64,000 nucleotides of DNA from Vitis vinifera. Taxonomy: Eukaryota; Streptophyta; Magnoliopsida; Vitales; Vitaceae. The translations under genes were made by a program, and so were the position numbers. Of this stretch, positions 39,571 to 52,516 are shown piece after piece. The number at the start of each line of letters is the position of its first letter. Position 1 is the stretch's first letter. The stretch covers positions 26,962,001 through 27,026,000 of the forward strand of contig NC_081823.1 in NCBI RefSeq assembly GCF_030704535.1, given 5' to 3'. The notes below the pieces were generated by a model, which had not been told where the DNA came from, did not search any database, and saw nothing but the letters and a program-made list of their open reading frames with translations.

Positions 39571-42140
39571 GTGTAAAACTCTTCCATATAAAGTTTTGTC
39601 TTCTAAATTATCTTGTAATAATTTTAAATTATCTAGCTCAAGTTTTTTATCTTTTAACATTGGCAAGGTAGCATGGTTTTTATTTATAATTTAAAATTAT
39701 TGTTTAGTAAAAAATTCATGTTATAATAATAAATAGATTTATGTATAAAATAAAAATAGAAAGAAAAAAAAAGTTTGGATAAACTTTGCCTTGTTAAATT
39801 AAAATGAATTATAATCACCATTAATTGTTCAATATCATTCGTCCAAGCTGGGGTTTGAGGTATACATCTTGTATTCAAATCAAGGGAGTAGTTCATTTTT
39901 TAGTCTCGAAGAGATTGAGTTTGTTTCTTTTCCTATTAATGATCCAATAGAAGTTCCAATTAAATCAATATCAATCATCATCACATATGATTTTAAAATT
40001 ACAAAAATGCATCACTTCCTGAAATCCTAGAAACCCGGTTCTCATTTCCTTCAATGACCCCATTCACGTTGATGGATTTGTACTCCCAAATCCCAAGTAA
40101 AAGACAATGAAGGCTCCCAATTTCCATTAGTCCAGTCTAGTTTTGAAATTCTCCAGATCAAAAGCTCCACACCGAATAGTCATATGAGAATTGGGTTAGA
40201 GTTCTGAAATTCAATACCGTGACGCCTTTTCTCAGCTACCAAACAAACCATAAGAGAAGATTATGCACTCATGAATCAACCAAGAAAAAGTGATGCTTAT
40301 GTCATAGTGAATCAACCAAGAACATTATCCTAAGGCATTGATTTTCTCTCCAAATAGAAAACACATCCATCTCATATGGACTATGTTCTCAATAACATAA
40401 AAATTCTTCATCTATAATATGAAAAAGGACCAAATAGACCATCGATTAAAGATACAACACATATTCTAAGCACTAGAAAGTTTCACATGTAACTTTGCAG
40501 CATGTTCTCTACTAAACAGATACCAACGATACAACCATGCTCTTGATGCCCAATGCCCTAAGATTCGTGATTACCCGAATCTAACATCCAGATACATGAA
40601 ATAGATGAATGTCTAACTCTAAGAATTACTCATAAAACTGCCTCTTAACTAACTCCACCTAGTGTTAGATTTCTTAGACTTTTAAACTAATTTGATTACC
40701 AGTTCTCATGGAACCATTAGATTTAAGGCAAAAGGTCCCTAAGTTGTTTAAGGCATTCAAGAAACAGAGTTGTGCAAATAATTGTTTTATATCAAACTGC
40801 TTGTATCATTCAACTCACAAACCAACTTAGGAACGTATTCTCTCCACAATTTGGAGTTACAAGAGACCATTGGATGAGGGTCTCATCTTGGTTGAAAAAA
40901 TGTCTTCTATGAAATCATTTAAAACAAAAGTGTATTGGATACAGTAACCTCTTTCTTTTCTATAATAGTTACAAAGAATCAAATGTTGACCCCACTTTAA
41001 ACTCGAGGAAAGACAAAAGAAATAAGGTTGACTATGGTTCAAGTATAGAATGTTTCAACTAGAGATTAGCACTAACAATGTATATGAAAAAATTGTTTCC
41101 TGTTTCTTTGTGAAGTTAAACTAAACAAGTTGATCAAAGCACAACGCTATGGCCAAAAGCTTCAAGAAAGAGCCCAATTTTCTATCATTCTTGCACATGT
41201 CTTATGTTAGCTAAAGAATCAATGTGATTACTTCCCATTTGAGCAGCTCCAACTAATCCAGAAGGTATTTATCGTCTCTTTTTCAGGCCATCATGACTGT
41301 GTTCAACAGCACCTGATAAAAAAAGGTTAAGTTCAACAGCTTCACATCCAAATAATTTGGTTTGAAGCAAAATTTTGCCACACTCACTAGAAATACAGGC
41401 TCACTACAACAGGCACAATGCTTTGTTTTTTAAAGAAGACTTATACTCCTCAAGTGAGAACCAAGTGTCCCCCAATTTACTCACCAATAATCTGTATGTT
41501 TCAGCATTAGATTTATTTATTGTGGCAAATAAGAAGAGGCAATTTTCATATGTTCATCCATGAACACTAGCTTATAGTAGAGGAAATTTTGCTATCAATT
41601 TCTGTCAAATGTAAATGATTTTAACATATGATTCCACAGTCTACTAAGCATTTTTGGCAAAAGATCACCAAGCATAGAATTCCAACACAAAGTCAAGACC
41701 AATTAGCAGAAGATGGGATTTAGAACCATACCAGAGCAATGCTGAGGGAACACCAACACAAGAATTCCATGTTGGTGTCACCAATAATCCAATACACACG
41801 AACCCAACAATAGTTCCCAATAACAATATCAGTGAAATGATACACAATCAATAAGAACATTTGAGGCTAGAACATGACTTAATCTCAAATATTATTTGCC
41901 TTTAAATCTTAGGAATTAATGAAAAGCCTACCTCACAAAACTTAATATCCAATAAATGAAAATAGCCTTAGAGCACAACTCAGATAGAAATAATCCTCAA
42001 TATACCTTGCTTATCCCTTGTAAAATCAAAATAACATCAGCAACTACCTTCTCAATAAGGGGGCTTTTTTAACTTTTGCGGCAATTTTAAAAAATAATTA
42101 TTAAAAAATGGTAGTTGAAAAAATATTGATAGATCTACGA
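39571..42140. other. Intergenic DNA, no gene recognised
   Basis: About 2.6 kb with no recognisable protein, RNA or element ends. Frames are at most 70 codons and without domains. Confidence 0.4.
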
Positions 42141-42159
42141 CAGTTTTGACCAAGTAGAA

Positions 42160-42490
42160 GGTGTCTTTTGAATAGATACCTTCCACAATTTTCAAAATCA
42201 TGAAATAATTTAATTTAAGCTAAAGGTGTCTCTTGAAAAGACACTTTCTACAGTTCCAGAAAATTGGATTTATATTAAAGGTGTCTCTTGAAAAGACACT
42301 TTCCACGTGACAAAAAATCCAATATGCATTAAAGGTTTCTCTTCAAGAGACACCTTCCACAATTTGACAAATTTAAATGTCTTATGATTTTAAAGCTAAA
42401 GATGTCTCTTGAAGAGACACCTTCTACAATTCCTAAAAATTTTAATTTATATAAAAGGTATCACTTGAAGAGACACTTTTCACAATTCCA
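42160..42490. repeat. Six-copy palindromic repeat cluster
   Basis: The word AAGGTGTCTCTTGAAGAGACACCTTCCACAA and variants occur near 42,159, 42,224, 42,279, 42,332, 42,399 and 42,456 (spacing 53-67 bp). Each unit is a near-perfect palindrome around GTGTCTCTT/AAGAGACAC. It is followed by an AT-rich linker with ATTT and AAATT words. No coding frame is supported. Confidence 0.85.
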
Positions 42491-42649
42491 TAAATTCCAA
42501 TTATTACTAAAAGTTGGAATGTGGCAAAATGTGTTGTATTTTTATCAATACTTTTCAATGTGCATTATTTTAAAAAATATTTTTTAAAAATATTATATTT
42601 AAAAAAAATCTTCAAAAGGCCTACGAATACTTTGTGATCGCCTCAAAAT

Positions 42650-43260
42650 TTCATCATTTTATGTGCATTACCATTGTATATAAAGAATACTCATCTTTTG
42701 TATCTATATATGAAAAAATAGGAATAATAACAAAAAAATACATTTCTATTGGAAAACAAGGATAAATGCAATGCAAATAAAATAGTAAAGATAAATTATA
42801 TATTACATTGATAATAATATATAATAGGAAAGAATAAATCACAAAAGAGAATTGAGAAAATTGAAATAATGAAAGACAAAGAGAATGAGAGAAAGTAAAA
42901 AATTTCTTTCTTGCTTAGGAATGCATAGTACAGGGGATGGGAAGCCCTTTTATAGGCTTTCCAAATGGCTTCCATTAATGAATAGTAATGGAACTCATAA
43001 ATAACATTAATGGTTTCCATTAATAAGTATTAATGGAAGTCATAAACAATATTTAATTAATATTTATTATAATTATTGTGGTGACATTCATTACTTCAGT
43101 TATAACTCTCCTCCTTGGATGTCCACCACATTGAAGAATATGTCTCATTAAACCTTGTTAATAAAAAACCCTATGGGAAAAACCTAACGAAGGAAAAATA
43201 GTACAATATTCTTAAAATTCTTTAAGTTGTTCTTGGTATGTTAGGCTTGTTGTCATGCTA
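42650..43260 (-). repeat. Possible retroelement LTR or leader fragment
   Basis: On the minus strand a TATA box (AAAGCCTATAAAAGGGCTTCCC, about 42,961-42,940) precedes a stretch ending in CTTTCTCTCATTCTC. To the right (43,140-43,200) the plus strand has the phrase AAACCTTGTTAATAAAAAACC...GGGAAAAACCTAACGAAGG, familiar from plant retroelement ends. Boundaries are not defined. Confidence 0.35.
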
Positions 43261-43265
43261 TATGG

Positions 43266-43568
43266 ATGCAGAATTTTATTTCAACTTTGGGAGTAGTTGA
43301 CTCCATTTCTAAACCGCTAAAACTATTTTGTGATAATTCCGAAGCTATTGCTTTCTCTAAGAACACTAGGAGTATTTGTCGCTCCAAACATATTAATGTA
43401 AAGTTCTATTTTGTTAAGGAGAAAGTGGCAGAGTCTCTTATTGATATTGAGCACATGTCCATAAAAGGTATGTTGGCGGATCCACTAACAAAAGGCTTAC
43501 CCATAGTTGTGTTTCAGGAACATGTATCTCGAATGGGGTTGTTGGAAGCCTATGTTGCATTAAGTTAG
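43266..43568 (+). pseudogene. Ty1/copia RNase H C-terminal fragment
   Basis: A 100-codon open frame matching the end of copia pol. It contains LGVVDSISKPLKLFCDN, RSKHINVKFYFVKEKV and IEHMSIKGMLADPLTKGLP, ending ...HVSRMGLL. It is uninterrupted but lacks everything upstream, which is cut off at about 43,262. It belongs with the LTR starting at 43757. Confidence 0.85.
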
Positions 43569-43756
43569 TGAGAGCCATTTTTAGTATTGTAATATTATGC
43601 TATTGTTGGAAGGATTGCTATTATTGTATATTTCCCTGTGAATCAAGCAATGAAGCATATATGATTGCTTTTGATTATTTGTTTTGATGAGATTCTATGG
43701 GACATTGATTTATGATTATGTTGTGATGTTTGATTATGTAGTCCAAGTGGGAGAAT

Positions 43757-44300
43757 TGTTGGAATTTTTATGTGTGGACTTACATAATCAATGTGATAAT
43801 GTCATAAATCAATGTTATTTTAATTTTTGAATTATGGTCCATAATGGGGCTAGACACATTATTGTTTGATTTTTTATGAACTCACCCTAATTCACTTACA
43901 TTAAGTCAAGTGGTCCAATCTGTATGTATAATATATGGTATATATATATATATATATATACACATAAAGGAAAAAAAATAGTTTTTATTCTGTTCTGTTC
44001 TCTCTTGAGGGTTAAGAAGAGCACGTATTGCACGAACTCTTCAGAGCACACACAAGGACTGTATTTTGGGTGTAGGAAAGGAAAGAGTTCATTGAACCCG
44101 GATCTTTTACTTCATCACGAACTGAGCGTATCCTTGAACACCAGTGGAGCACAGGAATGACTTTTTATGGGATCAATCAAGGTAACCATTTCATAATTCC
44201 TATTATTTTACTACATGCTTTAATGTCTACATGAGATCTTGTGTGGTGTTTAAAATTATTTCATCAAATTATTCTAATTTTTCTAACTCTTCTACCAACA
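43757..44300 (+). mobile_element. Isolated 3' LTR of a Ty1/copia element
   Basis: Begins TGTTGG and ends CCAACA, a 6-bp terminal inverted pair. It is preceded by the purine tract AAGTGGGAGAAT (43745-43756), which lies downstream of the copia RNase H end. A TATA-rich stretch at about 43,930-43,960 and a G/C-richer transcribed-like part (43,995-44,160) follow. The 5' LTR is not in the window, so the element is 5'-truncated. The 78-codon frame at 43924-44160 lies inside the LTR and is not a gene. Confidence 0.8.
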
Positions 44301-44370
44301 TGAAAGATAAAAATTTTAAAATGCTAAAAAGTTAATAGTTTTTCTTAAAATCATTATCAAACAATCTAAA

Positions 44371-44619
44371 AGTCCGTTTGGGAGTGATTTTAGGAAGTGT
44401 TTATATCATTTCTAATACTTAATAAATAAAATTTTTTAAGTATTAGAAATATCAAAAACACTTCCTAAATCATTGTTAAATATACTTTTAAAGAGTGTGC
44501 TTCGAGTGTGCTTCATAGTGATTATAGGAAACGTTTTTAGTATTTTTAATGCTTGAATGATAAAAAAAATTTAAGTATTAAAAATATTGAAAACGCTTCC
44601 TAAAATCACTACCAAATAT
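44371..44619. mobile_element. hAT-type MITE with 8-bp TSD and two hairpins
   Basis: About 250 bp flanked by AATCTAAA on both sides (44363-44370 and 44620-44627). The terminal inverted repeats are imperfect: GTTTGGGAGTGATTTTAGGA at left and TCCTAAAATCACTACCAAAT at right. Each half (about 44,381-44,480 and 44,519-44,615) is itself an inverted repeat. There is no coding capacity. An 8-bp TSD is the hallmark of hAT elements. Confidence 0.8.
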
Positions 44620-45173
44620 AATCTAAATATCACTCAAAATAAACTCAACGAAACTAAATCTTAATTTAAATACACTTCAAACATGTAACACATTTACGGA
44701 ATATATTTAATTAATGACCAAAATGCATAATGGATCAAGGCAAAATACTAATGGGCAACATGTTCAACTCCTGAGTATGGCCAGAAAAAAAATATATATG
44801 TACCTTGAGATTCTTAGAAATGAAAGACGAGTGGCTTGCTTTGTAGGATGATCATCTTTGTTATTTTGGTGTGAGAAAGAAAAGATGACTAAGAGAGGAG
44901 ACACAGAAAAGGAAAAATCTTTTAGGGTTTTTGCGGAACCCTCCTGTTTTCAATTTGGTAGGTTTTTAAAGGTACCCTTCTTTTCTTATTTATTTGGGAT
45001 AATTTGATTTAGAAAAACATGTTTTGTTTTTACTTTTTAGGGTTATTAGATCAAAATGATGAAATAATCTTAAATTCACAATTCTAAGCATCCCATCTAT
45101 TTCAATTTCAAAAACAAAAGGGTTTCTATTTTCTTGTAGAAAAGATCTTTTTTTTAAATAAAAAAATAAATAA

Positions 45174-45178
<5 letters not shown>

Positions 45179-45248
<70 letters not shown>
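45179..45248. repeat. (TA)n microsatellite upstream of MED22
   Basis: About 70 bp of TA dinucleotides preceded by (AAAT)n. It lies about 600 bp upstream of the MED22 start codon. Confidence 0.95.
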
Positions 45249-45253
<5 letters not shown>

Positions 45254-45848
45254 AAGTTATTTTTAAAATTCATGGATCATTTTTACATTTTTAGATTATT
45301 TAATATTTTAATAAAATAATTCTTATTTTTACAACCTTTCTTAATTAATAAATAAAGGTTATTTAATTACAAGATCATAAATGATAAAACTCAATTTTAA
45401 AAATTTAATCTTTCTGATATAAAAATACCTCATTCTTTTCTCACAAACATCCCACAGGAAGAGCGTTGTATTGTGTTGAACTTCTTCTCGGCTTCTCTCT
45501 CTTTCTTCAATTTTGATTTCACACCCAGCGCTGCCGGCGATCATCACGCCATCACTAGCGACTGCCTACGAGCCATCCGCAGCACCCACTTCAACCCCAT
45601 CGCCGGGGTATTGCTCTCCATACTTTCTATCTATTTGATCTCTCCATTTCTTGCCTAGAATTTAGGGAAGTTTCACGTGCTTGTATCTGTTCAATGAAAT
45701 GGGAAAACACATTTGGGTTTTTTGAACGCCGATTCGCAAATTAATTCAAAAAGTATTCCGAAAATGGGGGAGATCCATGAAAATTCCAATCATGGGAGCA
45801 CCCGAAATTCCGAAATTTCTTACCAAGGGATTTTTGTATTGAACAGAA

Positions 45849-48800
45849 ATGAACAAAGGCGGAGGCGCCGGTGGAGGGCCAACAGCAGCGGCGGCAGCGG
45901 CGGCGGCTCAGAAACAGAAAACTTTGTTGCAGAGAGTTGAAACTGACATCGCTAATGTGGTTGATCACTTCACTTTCTTAGTTAACGTTGCTCGGGTACC
46001 ATTACTTTGTTCTTTTTAAATTCTCTTCCTTTTCTTTTTTTTTTAATTTCATTTTCTTCATGATTTTATCTATTGGCAGAAACTTGTTGGTAAAATGTGG
46101 TTTCAAATATATGTATCAGACAGTACAATCTAGGGCGTTGAGCATCTATGTTATTCTTTATTTTTATATTTTTGTTCAAAATACAAGTGGAAATGAGAAA
46201 ACAAAGAGTTCTTTTGGAGACATTTCTTGTTGTTTTTTGTTTTTGACTGACATTATGTTGCTAAAAATTACTTTAATTTTTTTTTAATTAGTTTATAAAA
46301 ACCAACATATTTCAATATAAGTCTAATTCTTGTATTTTATATAAAAGTTACCACTATTTTTCGTTTTTTATATCTAAACCAACACTAAGAAAATTGATGA
46401 CCAGAGAGGCAGGCCTGCATTATTTCTTTCTGGAATCTATGGTATTAAGATGGATGTGTGACAAATGGCTATCACGGGAGATATTCAGGATTGACCTTAG
46501 CAGTGAGAAATGATTCATGCAGTTTACCTGAGTAGTTGGGATATATAACTTTATTGAGTTCAGTGACTCAGTTGTTTGTAAGGTGAGGCATGCTTTAAGC
46601 TACACAATGTAGGTAATAGAAACAACTTGCCCATGAAGTTAAAACATTGAGATGGGGGAACAATGTACCCATGAAGTTAACACAGTTGAGATGTGGTTAC
46701 TGAGATGCAGGAATGTTGAAACTAGAAAAATCATGATGAAATGAATGTGTTCATGAAAATTGAGATGTAGCATCAACCAATAGTAATATGAGAGGAAGTT
46801 GCCTAAAGATGGTTTTGTCATGTGCAACAAAGATTAAATTGGAGTGAGGAGAAGTAACGGCTTACAATTTAATGGGAAATATGTCCTTAGATTTGAATGG
46901 GAAAAAAGGATTCATGTGACCAAATTCCAAGTAGCTGGAGACAAGGGTTTATCAAGTTTAGTCACGATAGCGTATAGAAAAAAACAACGGTCAAATCGAA
47001 TTTCTGAAACTTTGTAAAAGTAATCTTGATGAGAGTCTATCTTGTGGATGTATTTTTGAAATTTTATATTTAAAATTATTTATTTTTTTGAAGCACATCC
47101 ATGCTACCTCTCAAGAGAAGCCCCCCTTCTCGATTGACGAATCATTCCTTTTTGGTATGTGGAACATGGATTTCACTAGGTTAATTTTTTCTTTTAAAGT
47201 CAAATGACCATTGATCCCATCATTTGAAAGACTTGATGAAAGTAATGATTGGTGAATGAAAGGATGGCACATGTAGGAGAACAGGCAGAGGTGAGTTTAT
47301 GTTTGGCGATGATAATTTAACATGGTTTCATGTTGTTAAACTAGAGTTGGGGAGTCTAGACTGGATGCCATGATACAAACCAAGGGGAATGAACCTCTAG
47401 GACTAGGTCCTCTCCTTCAAGACTAATTCTTGATGATGAAGATGCCAATTTGGAGAAGAAAAAGAACGAAAATGGTTAGGGTTATAAATCTAACAATTGA
47501 AAATAGGATGATTGATTTATGTCTGTTGATGATGATTGATAATGATTTATGAGGCTACATGTTTATTGTTTAACTTTCAAGTTTTGAAGTTCTTGCAATT
47601 TCTTGTATGATAGGAAGTTTTTTGGTGTTTGGAATTTGAAATTTTGGATCTACATATTGGTGCTATGCGGTTGATTACTAAATTTGATATATCATGTGCT
47701 AATGTAATTAAATTAAAACTTTTTTGGTGACACATGACAAATGTTAGCATATTAACTTATATACCATTGTGTTAGTGTCTTGTGAAATTTACAATATTAT
47801 TTTCTTGCAGCCACAAATTTGCTTGCAATATTATTTTCTTGTGGATACAAATTTGTGACATATAAAATTGCATCAGTCTGCTGAGTTGCACCCTACTTCA
47901 CTCAAATGCATGTTGGATTGCACCTTGCACCTATGCTTTAATAGACCATCTTAAGTACACCTTGCGCTTTGATGACCATGGTGAAATTACACTTTTGGTT
48001 TTCAGAGAAAAGAAAGAAAGAAAAGAAAAGAAAAAAGGCTATGTCTGCTGAGGTTAACACAACTTTGGTTGTAGCTCCAAATAATTTATAGGATTTAATT
48101 TCTTTATAATAACTATTTTTAAGTTTAAGTTCAATGTCACTACATGAGTAAACAAGTTGTGTATTTGGATGTATGAGACACTTGGCATTGTTATGCATTG
48201 ATAATGTTGCCTTTGCCTTAGCTATTCAATTACCAATAGGTAATTCATGGTGCATAGATGTCACCAACTTGCACTTGCTGGAAGTTTTCAGCAAAGCAAG
48301 TCTCACAATCTGATGCCATTCATCAAGGATGCAAACATATCAGAGTGGTAAGCAATTGTATGAGTGATGAGTTAGTGTGCATGCCCCTCATAGCATCTTT
48401 AAATGATGGATAGGCGAACTCAATTGTAGCAAAACAAGCTACCTTGATAGCCACAGTGATATAATTCTTTAAAGATGATAGTCAACACCCATTCCACTAT
48501 GAAATGGACTGGTTGTCATGCCTCTGCAATACCTAAGCATATTTTATTTCAACTTATCATGCCTGTTGTGTTTCATTGTCGTCCTGATTTAATGAGATTT
48601 TGACTTGTCTGTTTCTGGTTTCTTGTTGTAGAGATGGAACTAAAAGTTGTCTTATGCTTTATTTTTCTAGTTAGCACCACCCTTTGTGCAAGCCATGGTG
48701 GTTCACAAGAACCCCTACCTGATTTATTATATGATTGAAATTTGGAATTTATTGACGAGGGCCCCTAATTTCTGCAAATTTAGGATGTGAGCCAACAAAA

Positions 48801-50801
48801 ATACAAAATTAGGAACTTATTTTCAAATTATAGGTGACAAAAGTCTGAGCTATGCTGGTTCTTAAAGTGATATGGAGATCTGTAGGAAGGAATTTAACAA
48901 CCAAGACAAGTATTACCAGCAATATTGGCTGAGAAAGGGGCTCTTCATTATTTTCCCTGAATAAATGTTGCGACTTAATGTTTGCTGAGGGAGATATGGA
49001 AAAGGGAGGGTGAATTAATTTCGGTATTCACCAAGGGATTAGTTGGTTCTTCTTAAAGATGTCAAACATGGATTTAATACATCTTAACAATTGTGAAAAT
49101 ACTAAATATTTTAAAGCATTGCAATGAATCTAATGTAATATTCTCTTGACAGTAATTTGTTTGTTGTAGGTGAATGACCCGCCAGTCAGAAATTCACAGG
49201 AGGCTTTCATGATGGAGATGCGTGCAGCCAGAATGGTAATAGATGTGTTTCATTGTAGTTGTCCTCTTCTCATACGCACACATGCATATAGATAGACGCA
49301 CATAAAAGCAATAAAAGGAAAAAATTATATTCAATCCCAAGTCTTGAAGGAAATACCTCTCTTTGATGAGAAGATGACTTCTTTTCATACAAATACACAT
49401 GTACCTATACAGAAATTTCTGGCAATAAGAAATTTTTATGACTTTGCCCCCAAGCCTAGAGGAAAGACCTATGTCTGATGGAACTTTTAGCTTCAGGGGA
49501 AAGACCTGTGTTTGATGAAAAAGTTTCTAGTCTATGGTCAGAATTGACTGGTCATACCAAAATCTAGTTTGAAAACCTAGCCGTTTGCATTGCTTTTGGG
49601 TCATAATCATTGTGTGGAATATACAGTATGGTGTTTAAACTGATTCGATCCCCTCAGCCTTGAGTGGCTCGACCACTGCTAGCCCCTCTGTCCAAACATA
49701 CTTCTTTAAACTGATTAAATCCCCTAAAAAATTCTCCTGTTATGCTACTGCCAGAGATTCCAAGCAAGAATTGGGAGGCCAGACACCATTGCTTCCTGCT
49801 ATTCCCCTTGATAAATTTGTTTTGCCAGATGCTGGAAGGCACAAATACTGTCCTTGGGAATGCAAAACCAACCAAAACAATAAGAACATGGACAACATTC
49901 CTTGGGTAAATAGATAATGGAGCAAATTGTGATATGATGACAACATGAGATTTGCACAAGTAACCCCAATTTCCCAAGATCCTTCTCTGTGCATCAACAG
50001 GTCAATTGTCAAAATCTTTTCCCATTCTGTCAGCTCGATAAAGAATGCCACTAGTGAGAGTTGAGGGTTTCCAGATCTCAGCTGCTGTCTCCCATCCTCT
50101 CCTGCAACCCACCTTTAGCCAGGATTTTCCCTCCCTGCATCACAATGCTAGTGATAAACTGGCCACAATATCCCTCCCAAATTTACCTTCCAACTGTAGC
50201 AAAAGAGATATAAGTTGAAACACTCAATATCCCCCAACAAGATGAGATTGTAATAAATGTGTTATTCCCCATTTGGTCAGTGTAACTTGAAAGTGTGTCA
50301 ACCCTGAAATTGTCATCTATTCAAAGGTATTTCCATTGGATTTGTCAAATTTCATGGACTAGTTGAGTTCCATCCACATCAAATACTATTGTTGACTGAT
50401 CATTTTTCCCAAAGTAAGTATATGGTTGGGAACTGTCCATGGACATCAATTCAAGTCTCTATGAAACACCACTTCTCTGGTAGGCATGATTCCTGAATGA
50501 TTTTCTGTATTTACTTTATTTTATTTTAATTCTTTGTTCTTTAATATTCATGTAACAACAGGTTCAAGCAGCTGACTCACTACTGAAGTTGGTGTCAGAG
50601 CTGAAGCAGACTGCAATCTTTTCAGGATTTGCATCTCTTAATGACCATGTAGATCAAAGAGAGGCTGAGTTTAACCAACAGGCAGAAAAAACTGACCACT
50701 TGTTAGCTAGAATTGGAGAGGAGGCAGCTGCTAGCCTCAAGGAGCTTGAATCTCATTATTATTCTTCTGCACAGAGGACAAGCGAACCCCCACAGCCATG
50801 A
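45849..50801 (+). CDS. MED22: Mediator complex subunit 22 (Surf5 family)
   Basis: Head-module subunit of the Mediator coactivator, which links transcription factors to RNA polymerase II in the nucleus. Three coding exons: 45849-45995, 49170-49235 and 50562-50801 (TGA), all in phase 0 with GT-AG sites, giving 150 residues, the usual plant length. The start [10 protein letters not shown] is followed by an alanine run. The conserved Surf5 core follows: [40 protein letters not shown] and [20 protein letters not shown] (about 25-105). A helical tail ends near residue 139. Intron 1 is 3.2 kb and intron 2 is 1.3 kb, long for so small a gene. A G/C-richer leader (45,470-45,620) lies upstream and is probably 5' untranslated sequence. 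Confidence 0.93.
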
Positions 50802-52516
50802 AGACTGATCTAGGACAATAAGCGATGTAGTGCCCCCTTGAAAATCAAAATACTATAATTTGAGTTCATGTGTAGGTTAAACAGGTCAAAATAGTTTCAC
50901 TGTGGTATATGTAGTTCAGTTTGAATTTCAACCCTAGATGTATTATTACTAATGGCAAATGAGAATCTGTCTTTTTCAAGGTTTCCTTCCACTATAGGCC
51001 AGTGCATAATTGTCATACCTGTGCTGTCTTTGGTCCTTTTACCAATTCTATATTCAAATGCTGTTTTGAGGGATTTGTTCAAGCAGAAATCTTAAGAAGA
51101 AAGACTTCTTAAAAACAATTTTCATGGAGCCTGAACAGAGCATGGTGATCAGGAGACTTGATTTTTCTTTTTCAGTATCACAAACGCTCACCCTTGCCAC
51201 TTGTATGGCCTCAGCTAGAGCCTTGGATCCTGTCATCAGTGAAGCTCCTAGTTTTTGCATGCTTCGAAGCTTGCTCTGTGCTCTTAATAAGTTTCTCAGC
51301 TTTAAGACAGACCTGTACATGCTTGATCAGTCATATAAGGAACTTCTCCCAAGTAGTATGCGACATTACATCACTTTATGGACCTCTCAGCTTTAACTGT
51401 CTACGCAAATGTATCGGGTGAATCATATCTTGTAGGTGTTAGGAAGAAGACTTCTTCTTTCAAGTGATGGACATCAACTCATCACAGCTGGTCAAATTCT
51501 ACACATTGAGTTGGGGATTGGCTCATATGCCTTGCGTCACAAGTCACAACCCATTTAAGTATTATCTGCTTTGGACCTGATACCGTATCTTCTCAAAAAC
51601 ATATCTGCAAATATATGGTCCCGTGGTATTAAACAAAAGAAGATGACAAACGCTTGTATCTTTGAATCGGAAATGCTCAATCAATTTTGTGGGTGAGAAG
51701 AGGCATCCAATTCTCCTATAAACCCGTGCAATGCACTAGGCAAATCTTTATGGCATTTGTGACCTTGAAAGGAAAGCATGCTTCTAAACCCCCCTTTTTC
51801 ATTGCAAGAACTGAAATTTAGGAGGAAATCAAGGCACATAATTTCCAACATGACAAAACTACTTGCAAAGGGATATAGATTTTGGCCATTTCCTCTAATA
51901 TTTTTCTCTCTATAAACGGAGGAAAATAAGTAGATTTAATCTCTTCCTTTTGTTCTTGCACAAAAGCTTTTCTCAATTGCTTTCTTTGAGTTTCCAGAGA
52001 AATCCTAAACAATCAAAAGAGAATCTTTACACAGCTGCCACAATACATTTTTCTTTTAAGCCATAAATTCCAATCTATAAGAACATGATTGCTTTCAGAT
52101 AACTACCCATGTCAGTTTGATCATATCATCAAATGTAGAACCTGTTAGTCTAATAGATTCCCTTGGTTTGAATTAGGTTCATGTTTTTGAAATGAATTTA
52201 TAATTTGACATAGTTCTAAATGAACTGAATATCCCAGGAGAAAAAGAAGTCTATTGTACAAACAATGAATGCAAATGCTATTAATTCATTCACAAAATTC
52301 TACAAGCTTCACCATTTTATTTTGTTGGAGTATTCATGTGATAAAGAGAACTTCAGTTTAGCTAAAGCTTCCTTGCCCATCCTAAAGAAAATAAAGTTAA
52401 TCAAGTACAAGCAAGCAGCAAAAGATGCAATGCTGCAACAAACATCAGGGAGGTGGTCACACAGGATATGAGGGAAGCTGATCTGTATTTCCTATCTTAA
52501 GTAAGACATGACTGCA
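50802..52516. other. Convergent spacer between MED22 and nitrobindin
   Basis: Holds the 3' untranslated regions of both genes. An 88-codon minus-strand frame at 51320-51054, and overlapping plus frames at 51124-51421, have less AT-rich sequence than the flanks. I recognise no family. They could be an old exon or pseudogene fragment. Confidence 0.4.

Noticed and set aside
42160-42490. CRISPR-like array
   Set aside because: Plant nuclear context; repeats are degenerate palindromes with AT-rich linkers that vary in length, and there is no cas gene.
43924-44160. 78-codon frame as a small gene
   Set aside because: Lies wholly inside the copia LTR 43757-44300.
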